Positions 46,153 to 54,259 of a stretch of 64,000 bases of DNA are shown piece by piece. Source of the DNA: Celerinatantimonas diazotrophica (GTDB lineage: Bacteria > Pseudomonadota > Gammaproteobacteria > Enterobacterales > Celerinatantimonadaceae). The DNA lies in contig NZ_SMGD01000013.1 of the NCBI RefSeq assembly GCF_004339545.1, forward strand, positions 186,001-250,000. The letters run 5' to 3'. Below the pieces are notes generated by a model, which was not told the origin of the DNA, did not search any database, and worked only from the letters and a program-made list of their open reading frames with translations. The first letter of the stretch is position 1. Each line of letters begins with the position of its first letter. A program made the position numbers and the translations under genes.

Positions 46153-46842
46153 CTATATTTTCTCTGCGTTAAAAAATTCCGAATCATCCGTGAATTCAGG
46201 GGTGGAAATGTCATCAAATCCGCCATCAAATGGGATCGCTGGCAGTATTCTTCGTTCTTGCCAGTCAGAAACCTTGACTTTCCCTTCTCGAAAAAACTCA
46301 GTAACGTCGATGCTTGGGAGCGATAATTCAGCACGGATCTCTTGTTTTTCTTTATCAAGATAAAATAGAAACACCCATGTCTGGTGGGAATCAACAGGAA
46401 CTGGCGAACTGGGTTCTTCATCTATAGATTGGAACAGACTAAGATTTGTACCATGCAATAGCCGCTGGGACTGATGGCCTTTAGAATTTTTTGTGCTTGG
46501 CTGAATACCATCTTCACGTTCCAACCCCGTATTATTATCGCCCCCCATGATAACTATAGTCATCCCTCTTTCCGAATTGATTAGTACCGGGTTTCCTTTC
46601 AATTGATCTTTCTCCCAGCCTTGTCCATGCTCTACGGCTAACTGTCTGAACACCCCGACAATTTCTTGCCATGCTCTAGCTCCAGCAGTAGTAACTGGAT
46701 GAAACTCTGTGGCCTCATCATGCTTTTGCTTACCTGCGAGTAACGCATCTTTAAATGATTCGGCCGGAATACCGAATAACTCAAGGAGTCTATCCACATT
46801 AGTTACATCTAAATTCTGGACCCGAGTACTGAAATTATTCAT
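46153..46842 (-). CDS. Unknown protein, operon partner of the ImmA/IrrE peptidase
   Basis: 229 residues, acidic, no signal peptide or membrane helix, no family I recognise. The N-terminal part (LLELFGIPAESFKDALLAGKQK, AGARAWQEIVGVFRQLAVEH) is helical; the C-terminal half (QTWVFLFYLDKEKQEIRAEL, LSLPSIDVTEFFREGKVKVS) looks like a beta-rich domain. It ends 2 bp before the ImmA/IrrE gene, so the two are almost certainly cotranscribed and may act together, for example as a regulated target or adaptor of the peptidase. Confidence 0.75.
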   Translation of the reverse strand: MNNFSTRVQNLDVTNVDRLLELFGIPAESFKDALLAGKQKHDEATEFHPVTTAGARAWQEIVGVFRQLAVEHGQGWEKDQLKGNPVLINSERGMTIVIMGGDNNTGLEREDGIQPSTKNSKGHQSQRLLHGTNLSLFQSIDEEPSSPVPVDSHQTWVFLFYLDKEKQEIRAELSLPSIDVTEFFREGKVKVSDWQERRILPAIPFDGGFDDISTPEFTDDSEFFNAEKI

Positions 46843-47091
46843 AACAAGAAACCTTAAATTAGAGATTTTATCGCCACTTCCGATTTTACCCTACTTTCGG
46901 AGGATAAAACAAGAACCAAGGCTCCAGTTATTAATTTTTCTAAACATATTTTATTGGCTTACTAGGTAACGCAAGGATCGCCCATTAGAAGTTTCCAAAT
47001 TACAAAATAAAATATTTTCGCTTGCTTACCGTCCAGGCTAGAGCAAACATAGGAGTACACTAATGTTTTTTATGTCAGGTTGGAGAAAAGT

Positions 47092-47403
47092 ATGGGAATT
47101 GGTTCAGACCTAATGGTTAAACAAGCTGAAGAAGAACACGAAGAGGCGCTATATAACGAGATAATTCTTGACGCAGCTATCAGAATTGTGGTTAACGAGG
47201 ATAGTAGGAAAGCGGCTATGGATGCCGCAAGGGAGTTCGTCCAAGCGCAACATGATGCTATCAGGCAGAGTGAATATGACGATGTTTCTAATACAATTCA
47301 TTTCTGGAATAAATCTTTAAACGGTATTCCTATGCCTAAAGGAAAACAAGAATCACAAGTAAAAGCTATCGCACGGGAACTTAAAGAGCAATTTCCCCGA
47401 TAA
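47092..47403 (+). CDS. Small helical protein of unknown function
   Basis: 103 residues from the ATG at 47092, which has GGAG six bases upstream; the frame is open four codons further back to a TTG. Predicted mostly helical and charged (KQAEEEHEEALYNEIILDAA, DAAREFVQAQHDAIRQSEYD). No domain recognised. It is divergent from the ImmA/IrrE operon and converges on the antirepressor remnant; a hairpin follows. Confidence 0.6.
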   Translation: MGIGSDLMVKQAEEEHEEALYNEIILDAAIRIVVNEDSRKAAMDAAREFVQAQHDAIRQSEYDDVSNTIHFWNKSLNGIPMPKGKQESQVKAIARELKEQFPR

Positions 47404-47431
47404 TTTCTCGACTAGAAAAACTTGTGTCCTA

Positions 47432-47451
47432 TCCCCTCCTTTAGGAGGGGA
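47432..47451. terminator. Bidirectional hairpin
   Basis: TCCCCTCC / GGAGGGGA stem with a 4-base loop, between the ends of two convergent genes (28 bp and 13 bp away). A-rich on the plus side, so on the minus strand the hairpin is preceded by TTTT rather than followed. Confidence 0.4.
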
Positions 47452-47464
47452 AAAGCGGAAGTGG

Positions 47465-48388
47465 TTAGTGGCGGCCTAGGTAGTGCTGGGCTTGGCGGGC
47501 GCAATCTCGGGTGAGTTTGGCTAAGTTTTCTAACTTCTGCTCTTTCATTTCTAGGTGATGGCGATGCGCCTGCAATTCGAAACGGGCAGCTTGGACGTTG
47601 AAGCCGGCTTTTTCGAGTTCGAAGAGTAATTCTGAGATTGCAGAGGGTGAATCGGAGGCATCGCCGTAGAGAAATTTAGCAGGAAAGTTCCACGGTTTGT
47701 CGAGGTCTACATGATCGAGCCCCCTCGCCTGGAATATTTTCTGGTATTGCTGCCACCAACTCATCGGGAAGTTCAGGTTGAGTTTGGGCGCGGCCAGCTC
47801 GGCTTGTTTGCCGATAAAATCCCCTTCTATGGCATCGAGATAATCGATGGCTTCACTCACTTGTTCTGGCAATAGCTGGTTGATATGTTGGACATCGAAG
47901 CGTTGATGAACGAGTTTCCAGATATCTGGATAGATATTGGCCACGCCAGTGGTAATGAGCCGTTCGACGGTTTGGCGCAGTGGGGTTAATTGTTCGGCTG
48001 TGCATTGGCGTGTTTGAACACTGACATCTGATTTAGCTTGCCGACTAAAGTAATAATCTTCTAACTTTTCGAACACATCCCATGCCTGTTCGGTTTCAAG
48101 CATTTTTGCATGCCTAGCCGCACCGCGTTCAGTCCATAGGATCACTCTACGAGCATGTTTTTTAACTAACCCGATAGAATCGGGTCTGTTCTTAAAACTT
48201 CTTAATTCAGAATGAGTTAATTTAAAGTAATACTTACCAGCGATAAAACGATTCTGATTATTCAGTTAATTATCTGAAATATTTTTCGATTCAATCGCAT
48301 ACAACTGCGCAAGCTGTTCTGAAGTTAAAACAGGAATGAATTTATAGGAGACAATTGATAGGTTTTCTACACTAATTTCATTAGTCAT
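47465..48388 (-). pseudogene. Phage antirepressor (ORF6N/ORF6C type) with in-frame stop
   Basis: Reading from the ATG at 48388 (GGGGGTTATC upstream) gives an ORF6N-type DNA-binding domain (TSEQLAQLYAIESKNISDN), a TAA at codon 41 (48266-48268), then in the same frame LNNQNRFIAGKYYFKLTHSE, the domain's continuation, ILWTERGAARHAKMLETEQA, and from about residue 145 an ORF6C-like C-terminal domain (IYPDIWKLVHQRFDVQHINQ). The single stop sits inside the conserved domain; the remainder is intact to the end. A GTG at 48145 could restart a C-terminal product of 226 residues. Preceded by a C4-type antisense RNA. Confidence 0.75.
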
Positions 48389-48442
48389 GATAACCCCCAA
48401 GGTAGTATCGGGCTTTAATCACCACCAACGGGACCAATCACT

Positions 48443-48519
48443 GGCGGTGAACTGAACGAGGTTGGTCCTACCGTTACCTTGGAAACAACCAGCCAATGAA
48501 GGCTGCCTCATCCCGCCCA
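48443..48519 (-). ncRNA. C4-type antisense RNA controlling the antirepressor
   Basis: The minus strand carries the hallmarks of phage P1 C4-type RNAs upstream of an antirepressor gene: a closing stem GGCGG / CCGCC, an internal hairpin CAGCC-TTCATT-GGCTG, then GTTTCCAAGGTAACGGTAGG followed by ACCAACC. CCAAGGTA inside the motif is exactly complementary to TACCTTGG, which directly precedes the GGGGGTTATC-ATG translation start of the antirepressor, as expected for the C4 mechanism (RNA pairing blocks ribosome binding). Boundaries are approximate. Confidence 0.65.
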
Positions 48520-48792
48520 CCATAATGACGTGCTGAACTTGAATAAAAAAACCAGCAAAAAGCTGGCATTGCATGCCAAGGAAAATAAACGGGGGACCAA
48601 TCCCGACACTGGGATTTTGCCAGTGAGTCTTGAAGCTCATGAAAGTTCGGGAGAAGAATAAAGAATATTTGTATAAATATAATACTTAGTTAGCATTCCC
48701 AAAGATGAATAAATAATCTTATATAAATAAACAATGCGTTAAAACAAAAGGATCGTTATCTACCATATCAAACAAAATAAGTCAAATTTTTA

Positions 48793-48820
48793 TTGACAAA
48801 TATGCTGTTCTATGTAATAA
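48793..48820 (+). promoter_or_regulatory. Strong sigma-70-like promoter
   Basis: TTGACA - 16 bp - TAATAA (with an overlapping TAATAT). It points toward the 71-residue membrane protein 340 bp downstream, leaving a long leader or a small RNA. Confidence 0.45.
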
Positions 48821-49164
48821 TATAAATGTGGGTTTTTCCCTCAAAATAAAGATCATAACCAGACAGAATCATTCTCACCAGAACGAAACCATACCACCGA
48901 ATAGGTGCTTAGTTTCTATTTGATGTATATAACTAGTACAGGAGAAATAAATATGAATAAATAAAGATAATCAATATTTAATATACGGTGATATATAATA
49001 TCACTTATATTATGGAAAACCATCAACAATAGTGAATTTAATTTGCTATCAGTTCAGATTTCTAGCTCTAAAAAACCGGCTTTGATTAATTGACCAACCT
49101 ATTCCTAATAAATATGTGTGCTTTTAGTTATCTTAGCCATTAAATTTGAAAGACCGGAGTACAA

Positions 49165-49380
49165 ATGTCATGTAGAAAAATAAATGAATTTTTAAAAAAA
49201 GTAAAAAAAAACTTATCAACCTTGGAATTTAAAGATATATTGAGTTTATCAATGAATATGATACCATTCTTTCTCAATACATCTTCAATAACTCTAACAC
49301 TTATATTTATAATTATTTTATTATTATTGATAATAATGTATCTTTATCCACAATGGATATATTTAATGTTTAGAAAATAA
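49165..49380 (+). CDS. Small single-helix membrane protein
   Basis: 71 residues: a lysine-rich N-terminus (KINEFLKKVKKNLS), an amphipathic stretch, and one long helix (about 40-60, LTLIFIIILLLLIIMYLYP). CGGAGTACAA before the ATG is a good ribosome-binding site. Very A+T-rich. No family recognised; location in an island with toxin and immunity genes fits a small toxin, immunity or phage-derived membrane protein, but nothing shows which. Confidence 0.5.
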   Translation: MSCRKINEFLKKVKKNLSTLEFKDILSLSMNMIPFFLNTSSITLTLIFIIILLLLIIMYLYPQWIYLMFRK

Positions 49381-49931
49381 CTTATTTTAATAAATTATCC
49401 ACTAAACGGTCAAAACTAATTTTTTCATTTTCGTTATGTTAGATAATAAATCCAAGCTCTTAAATCAGTCGCATTAAGTTGCGTATGTCCGTTTATTTGC
49501 CGAAAGTGTGGTTCTACCAAAGTGTTATTTAAAAATTCCCCGAGCTACAGGGTATACTATATTTTTAAGCTTCATTCTCTGAGATGGTACTGAAAGGTTT
49601 AGCAAACAGCGGATTTATTCCCTAAAAAGGCGTTTTATTCGTCGCCCTCCCGACATAAATCGGGCGTGATCACACAGCCGACCACAAAAATCAGGCATAA
49701 AAAAGCCAACACTAACGGGGTTGGAGCATTCGCTTGTAAAGAGGTTCTGACGCCTCACATCGAAAAGATAGCTGATTGATCTGGAGTCAACTTATTATAT
49801 TAAAATTCCAAACTGTGGGCCGAAATAATTAATATCATCTAATATCGAAATACTATAAAACATGCTAAATATAGAAACTAAATGAAAAAAGACTATAATA
49901 TTTTAAATATTCAATATCATATGAGTCAGAT
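49381..49931. other. 551-bp gap in the island
   Basis: Includes a small CCCGA-N6-TCGGG hairpin near 49653. No gene or recombination site recognised; no integron attC structure was found. Confidence 0.4.
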
Positions 49932-51083
49932 ATGAAGATAACAGAACAAACAAATATAACCAATAATAAGGATTCAGATTTATTTTTACGATGTCTCTGG
50001 AGTCAATTTAGAGCATCATTTTCTAATTATGGATGGTGCTACTCAGGCTTAAAATATCAAACCAATTATATGCTAGGTTGGTTGGACTTAGGTCTAATAT
50101 CTCCAATAGAAATTTCTTTTGACTATAAAAGGAAAGGCATAATAAATAATATTTATATCTCTATTGATGAGGTAGACGCCACTGACGAAAATATAAAAAA
50201 AATAAAAAAATGCATTTCAAATTCAAGAAAAACAAAAAAAATCATGACTAAATTAGCTGCCAAAGGTCCTATATTTAGTCACTATATCCTACCTTCTTAC
50301 TCTGGGGAAAATTTTTCAATAAAGCCAAATGAATCATATAATGAATTTACTTTTTCTGTTACTAGTTTTGATACTATTGACTGGCAACAAGAAGCCGATA
50401 TGCGATCTTACGAAATAATTAACTTAGTATCCATGGCTCTGGCCACCCCATTATTTAGAAAAGAAGAGTTGAATGTAGAGGGTAAATATCATTTAGACAA
50501 AGAAGATCTGGACTTTTGTTTAGAAAACCTTGAAGTAATCGATAATTTTTTATCTAAGTATAGCTATCATGATAAATTTTATGAAAATATAATAGAAGCA
50601 TCTTCATTATTTAAAGATTCATTAAAAATAGTATTAACCAATAAAGACTCAGAACTACTCTATTTTCATAGATTAGATGGTAATAGAGTAAATATTGGTT
50701 TAGAGATATCTATAGCCACAATAATAAGCTGCCTTGAAATAATTTCAGATATTGAATCTGAACCTATTAAAAATTGTAAAAACTGTGGGCAACCACAATA
50801 CAAGATTTCGAAAAGAGTTAAAGACTTCTCATTAAAACACGGTTCTGAGCTAATAATGTCCACCATAAGAGAGGGGTACAAACTCAGATCCAAAGTTCTA
50901 CACGCAGGACTTTTTTTAGGAAGAAATGGCTTTCTAAAATCTCCTTTTAACCCTAGATTTGACTATCCTTCAAAAGGAGGACTAGTCAAAAGTATGAATT
51001 CAATCCCAGAAGTATTACTGATTAATACTCGAATTATCTTTATGAATTATTTAAAAGAGCTCAATGCTCGGAATGATCTGTGA
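49932..51083 (+). CDS. HEPN-like protein, candidate defence or abortive-infection gene
   Basis: 383 residues, very A+T-rich. Near the C-terminus a CxxC (Cys282, Cys285 in NCKNCGQPQYKISKRVKDF) is followed by REGYKLRSKVLHAG, where Arg319 and His324 form the R-X4-H catalytic motif of HEPN ribonucleases; this Cys-plus-HEPN ending recalls ApeA-type proteins. The N-terminal 250 residues contain no domain I know. No obvious partner gene is adjacent. The start ATG at 49932 has a weak upstream site; position between phage and toxin genes supports a defence role, which remains inference. Confidence 0.65.
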   Translation: MKITEQTNITNNKDSDLFLRCLWSQFRASFSNYGWCYSGLKYQTNYMLGWLDLGLISPIEISFDYKRKGIINNIYISIDEVDATDENIKKIKKCISNSRKTKKIMTKLAAKGPIFSHYILPSYSGENFSIKPNESYNEFTFSVTSFDTIDWQQEADMRSYEIINLVSMALATPLFRKEELNVEGKYHLDKEDLDFCLENLEVIDNFLSKYSYHDKFYENIIEASSLFKDSLKIVLTNKDSELLYFHRLDGNRVNIGLEISIATIISCLEIISDIESEPIKNCKNCGQPQYKISKRVKDFSLKHGSELIMSTIREGYKLRSKVLHAGLFLGRNGFLKSPFNPRFDYPSKGGLVKSMNSIPEVLLINTRIIFMNYLKELNARNDL

Positions 51084-51222
51084 CACGTCACGCTCCCTTA
51101 CCTCTACCACCATTTTCCCTCTGCTGTTGGTGGTGAATTATGGGACTAAAAATTTTTTATCCCGTGGTGTAGACGCATATGAAGCATTTAGGCGCAAGAA
51201 AGGCCCCGTTCGCAACACGTTT
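51074..51222 (+). repeat. Island repeat, copy R2
   Basis: Direct-orientation copy of R1 (44215-44385), beginning TGTGACACGTCACGCTCCC and ending ATTTAGGCGCAAGAAAGG. It lies between the HEPN-like gene, whose stop it overlaps, and yoeB. Confidence 0.7.
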
Positions 51223-51284
51223 GTGTAGATGTAAAAACGACTCAAAAACGCTGAGTGTTAAAACGGGCTTTGATTGAATGCTTC

Positions 51285-51539
51285 TTAGTAGTGATACCGA
51301 CATTGAGCAATCAAAACTTCGTTTTCTTTAGCTTTATAAACAAGCCGATGTTCTCTATTAATCCGTCGAGACCAATAGCCTGTCCATTGATGTTTTAATG
51401 GCTCAGGATCACCAATGCCTTCAAATGGTTCTCGACTAATTTCTTTAATGAGCTGATTGATACGTTTTAATATCTTTTTATCGGTTTGCTGCCAATATAA
51501 ATAATCTTCCCAGGCACTGGATGCCCACACTAACATCAT
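51285..51539 (-). CDS. yoeB: YoeB toxin (ribosome-dependent mRNA endonuclease)
   Basis: 84 residues, the normal length. The RelE/ParE-superfamily fold is evident, with WASSAWEDYLYWQQTDKKIL at the start, the catalytic region LKHQWTGYWSRRINREHRLV, and the C-terminal CRYHY whose His83 and Tyr84 correspond to the catalytic end of E. coli YoeB. It overlaps the yefM stop by four bases (ATGA). The pair is complete and looks functional. Confidence 0.95.
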   Translation of the reverse strand: MMLVWASSAWEDYLYWQQTDKKILKRINQLIKEISREPFEGIGDPEPLKHQWTGYWSRRINREHRLVYKAKENEVLIAQCRYHY

Positions 51540-51790
51540 TCTTCAATCAGCCCCTTTTCACTGCCATGACCACCTTCTAGTTCTGAAATGGCCGCGTTCA
51601 GCCGCTGTGCGTTCTTAGGGCTCGCCATAAGATAGGCAGTCTCTTCATACGCTTTGAAATCTTCAACGCTCATGACAATCGCAGGCTTACCATTTTGTCG
51701 AGTGATCATCACCGGCTTGTGGTCATCGTTCACATCATCAAGCGTTTTAGCTAACTGCGCTCGAAATTGTGAATAGCTCATTACATCCAT
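51536..51790 (-). CDS. yefM: YefM antitoxin
   Basis: 84 residues from the chosen ATG (51790). The N-terminal DNA-binding Phd/YefM domain (MSYSQFRAQLAKTLDDVNDD) is followed by PVMITRQNGKPAIVMSVEDF and the toxin-binding tail (EETAYLMASPKNAQRLNAAI). It neutralises YoeB and represses the operon. Several in-frame ATGs lie close together; GAGG is six bases before the one chosen. Confidence 0.95.
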   Translation of the reverse strand: MDVMSYSQFRAQLAKTLDDVNDDHKPVMITRQNGKPAIVMSVEDFKAYEETAYLMASPKNAQRLNAAISELEGGHGSEKGLIEE

Positions 51791-51805
51791 CATACACCTC
51801 ATTAT

Positions 51806-51843
51806 AAGTACGGATTTTTGTACTTGTACGTATTATGGTACGG
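51806..51843. promoter_or_regulatory. Predicted YefM-YoeB operator
   Basis: AAGTAC at 51806-51811 is inverted as GTACTT at 51820-51825, and two further GTAC cores follow. YefM operators in E. coli are built on palindromes with a TGTACA core. Confidence 0.5.
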
Positions 51844-51864
51844 ATATGAGGTTATCACAAGTCT

Positions 51865-52362
51865 TCAATTAAAAATTGATAGCGCTATTCCATTCCCCCC
51901 ATCGAACTGCTTCGCCAACCGATTAAGAAATGCCTGTGCACTCTCATCGGCGTAATCACAGTGCTCGATTTGAATTTTTTGTAATCAAGGATGCACAAAA
52001 ATATCGTAGCCAAACGGAGTGACTACATCAGAGACGATTTGCGCCAATGTGGTGTTGTCCCTGCTGGCCGATTGGCGCTTTAAAAACTCGCTGGAATCAG
52101 CCATAAAAGGCGCAACAGTCAGCTCGATTTGCACCGCTCGTGGCTGCATAGCGGCCATGCGTTGGGTGATTTGAAAGACATCGCGCTTGATATCATCAAG
52201 GTACACGGTGTACTGCTCGCCTTTCAGTGGAATGCCGTCTATATTCGATGAGTTAATAGTAAGTGAGAGCGAATCGCCCTTAGTACTGTTACCATCTTTC
52301 AGGTGCCACGATTTTAAACGTGCAAGCAGCAGCTCGGTATTCTTGGCGGTTAGTTTAAACAT
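51865..52362 (-). pseudogene. Phage late-control protein D (gpD-like) fragment with internal stop
   Basis: From the ATG at 52362 the frame gives MFKLTAKNTELLLARLKSWH, SLSLTINSSNIDGIPLKGEQ, RAVQIELTVAPF and NTTLAQIVSDVVTPFGYDIF, the pattern of a P2-type gpD/VgrG-N-like tail protein. A TGA follows at residue 127; the same frame then continues LQKIQIEHCDYADESAQAFL NRLAKQFD-like sequence, exactly what gpD has next, before a final stop at 51865. About half of a full gpD is missing. It lies downstream of the effector-immunity pair, in the same direction. Confidence 0.75.
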
Positions 52363-52429
52363 AGGGAGCTCACACATAAAAAGGCCAATAGGAAGTGGCC
52401 TTGGGGGGAATGAATGATAAAGAGAAGAA

Positions 52430-52714
52430 CTAAAATTTACCCATTTTTTGGTGATAAAAATATCGGCATCTTTTTTGTCCATATAATATAGAAATTAGTC
52501 CCATAACAGCATATATCCCGAGCGTAAAATATTTGTGATTAATCATCAAATCACCAAGATAACTCAAATTAAAAGTAACTAATGCAAAAAAAATAAACAC
52601 AGTAACTATGGCTGCATAAAAGGCAGCTGCTATAATCGCACACGTTTCAGCACCTTGGACGGTAATATTTCCTCGTTTAAGAAAATAATAAAGATTAAAG
52701 AAGATCTTCCACAT
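52430..52714 (-). CDS. Small membrane protein, probable immunity protein
   Basis: 94 residues with two hydrophobic helices (about 25-50 and 62-82). It starts inside the end of the 305-residue gene (20-bp overlap), implying translational coupling, as is usual for toxin-immunity pairs. Its N-terminus (MWKIFFNL) and first helix (FFALVTFNL) match the orphan proteins near 44.4-45 kb, so the island has at least three members of this family. The role is inferred from organisation, not from a known family. Confidence 0.65.
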   Translation of the reverse strand: MWKIFFNLYYFLKRGNITVQGAETCAIIAAAFYAAIVTVFIFFALVTFNLSYLGDLMINHKYFTLGIYAVMGLISILYGQKRCRYFYHQKMGKF

Positions 52715-53612
52715 ACTCTAGGACACCTTTAAGTTCATGTTCATACAGATAGATCAATGGGTTTTGATTTATCCCCTCATGCGCCATTCCCATCTCAACA
52801 CCATAATAAATCAACGTACCTGCAAATCCCCATCCACTTGCAAGTCCAATAACTGCAGCCATAAAATCCAATATACCTCCGAGGGCTCGGATTTCTATCT
52901 CCTGTGTTGAAGCACCATCTTTCCACATACTATATTCATCAAAAAGTGTTGAACCTAAAACGATAAAAATCCCTACACCACCAGTAATTTTTCCCCATTT
53001 GGTACTGAATCTAACAACCGTTCTATAAAACATTAACTCGTCAGTAAACATTAATTGTTCTGTTGCCAATTTATTTGCAGCTTTTATTTGAGCAGCACTG
53101 ACAATAAAACCAACGGGACTATTTACTTTGTTATTAAAATTATTTAATTTTTGCTCCAATGAACTTGTATCTTTTTCCCAAGGTTTTAAGTCGGGTTGAT
53201 CTATCTCATTATTAATATCGGGAATGTGAGTCTTTTGAGAGGTATTCATTGGGTCATCTTTTACCCATTGAATGGATGGTGTCTTTTGCAAGCTATCCTT
53301 GCGCTCACTCTGCTGACTATGAACCGCATGATCCGCCGTATTTTTTATAGCAGATAATTGCCCGCCAGCTATCGAGAGCTGTGTCGTTTTATGCTGAAAA
53401 TGCGCAATAATTGCGGCCTTATTGGCCTGAGGTGAACGCTGATATCGTTCAATTATTTGAGAACACCAAATCTGAGTACCATAGAGTATCTTCTCTCTTA
53501 ATAGTGGCTCATCAATACATTGAGCCCCATAGGTCATCATTTGCGACACTAATGCATCACTGTGCATCTTTAACTCTTGAACATCTTCTATGCGAGGATG
53601 ATTAACAGACAT
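52695..53612 (-). CDS. Candidate membrane-active effector/toxin
   Basis: 305 residues, no signal peptide. The N-terminal half is helical and polar (HSDALVSQMMTYGAQCIDEP; a serine/asparagine-rich linker at about 110-155). The C-terminal half has two glycine-rich hydrophobic segments, ITGGVGIFIVLGSTLF (about 210-226) and GGILDFMAAVIGLASGWGFA (about 245-264), then LIYYGVEMGMAHEGINQNPL. Such paired Gly-rich helices at the end resemble pore-forming or membrane-inserting effectors. It overlaps the next gene, a probable immunity protein, and sits beside a phage tail gene remnant, suggesting delivery by a contractile system. No known family was recognised. Confidence 0.6.
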   Translation of the reverse strand: MSVNHPRIEDVQELKMHSDALVSQMMTYGAQCIDEPLLREKILYGTQIWCSQIIERYQRSPQANKAAIIAHFQHKTTQLSIAGGQLSAIKNTADHAVHSQQSERKDSLQKTPSIQWVKDDPMNTSQKTHIPDINNEIDQPDLKPWEKDTSSLEQKLNNFNNKVNSPVGFIVSAAQIKAANKLATEQLMFTDELMFYRTVVRFSTKWGKITGGVGIFIVLGSTLFDEYSMWKDGASTQEIEIRALGGILDFMAAVIGLASGWGFAGTLIYYGVEMGMAHEGINQNPLIYLYEHELKGVLEYVEDLL

Positions 53613-54259
53613 ATTAAAAACCTATTTGCTTAGGTCACTTGATAATAACAAACACATTAATAAAAATACATCTAGCGGTTCTCTAATAGAATCAATCCCA
53701 ATTTTTCGTCACGGTTGTTTGTTTCTGCATACTCGCCGCATCCGCCAAAGTGCTAGCCATCACTTTGGCGATACCGTCGTTGATCTTGTAATTGATCAGT
53801 TGCCTCATATCGTCAAAAAATACGGGCTGGTTCTACCAAAGATTCTCGTGTACAGCCGTTTTGCTATGCTTCAAGCACGTTTTGACCAAATCAGAATTGG
53901 TATGGAGTCGTCTCAGAATCATTCAAGCAATCTGTAAAAAAGAAGTCGCTTCATATTTCTCTCATCGTCTTTGACCTGTATGATCTAAGTTAAGGGTTAT
54001 TGCTCTTTTGAGGTTGAGTTTTGTTCAAATTAAACGCATTTTGCATACAGACGTAGTCTGTGTTGCCTAAAAGAGTTAGGCAAACAGGTTCAACAACAGC
54101 CAACAGCCTCTAATTTTTACCACTGTGCCCAATACTTAGGGTGTAGTATGCAATGATTTAACCAAGCATGAATTTGATTGACTAAGGAATAACAAAAGTA
54201 ATCAAAAGAAATTTGATAATTTATTGAATTTTATAGGTTATTTGAGATAAACACTTGAT
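53613..54259. other. 647-bp gap at the right edge of the island
   Basis: A minus-strand tail at 53692-53835 reads MRQLINYKINDGIAKVMAST and LADAASMQKQTTVTKNWD before its stop, with stops and shifts upstream: probably the end of a decayed gene. A TTGCCTAA / TTAGGCAA hairpin lies at about 54062-54083. No complete gene. Confidence 0.4.

Larger units (their letters stand above)
48389..49164. other. Leader of the antirepressor and upstream AT-rich gap
   Basis: Contains the C4-type RNA (minus strand) and a strong plus-strand promoter at 48793-48820. Two GATTGGTCCC-containing segments (near 48435 and 48600) repeat within the leader. Confidence 0.5.

Noticed and set aside
44150-51300. Chromosomal integron cassette array
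   Set aside because: Small genes plus repeats suggested it, but the repeats lack attC core sites and internal inverted structure, no integrase is present, and genes lie on both strands.
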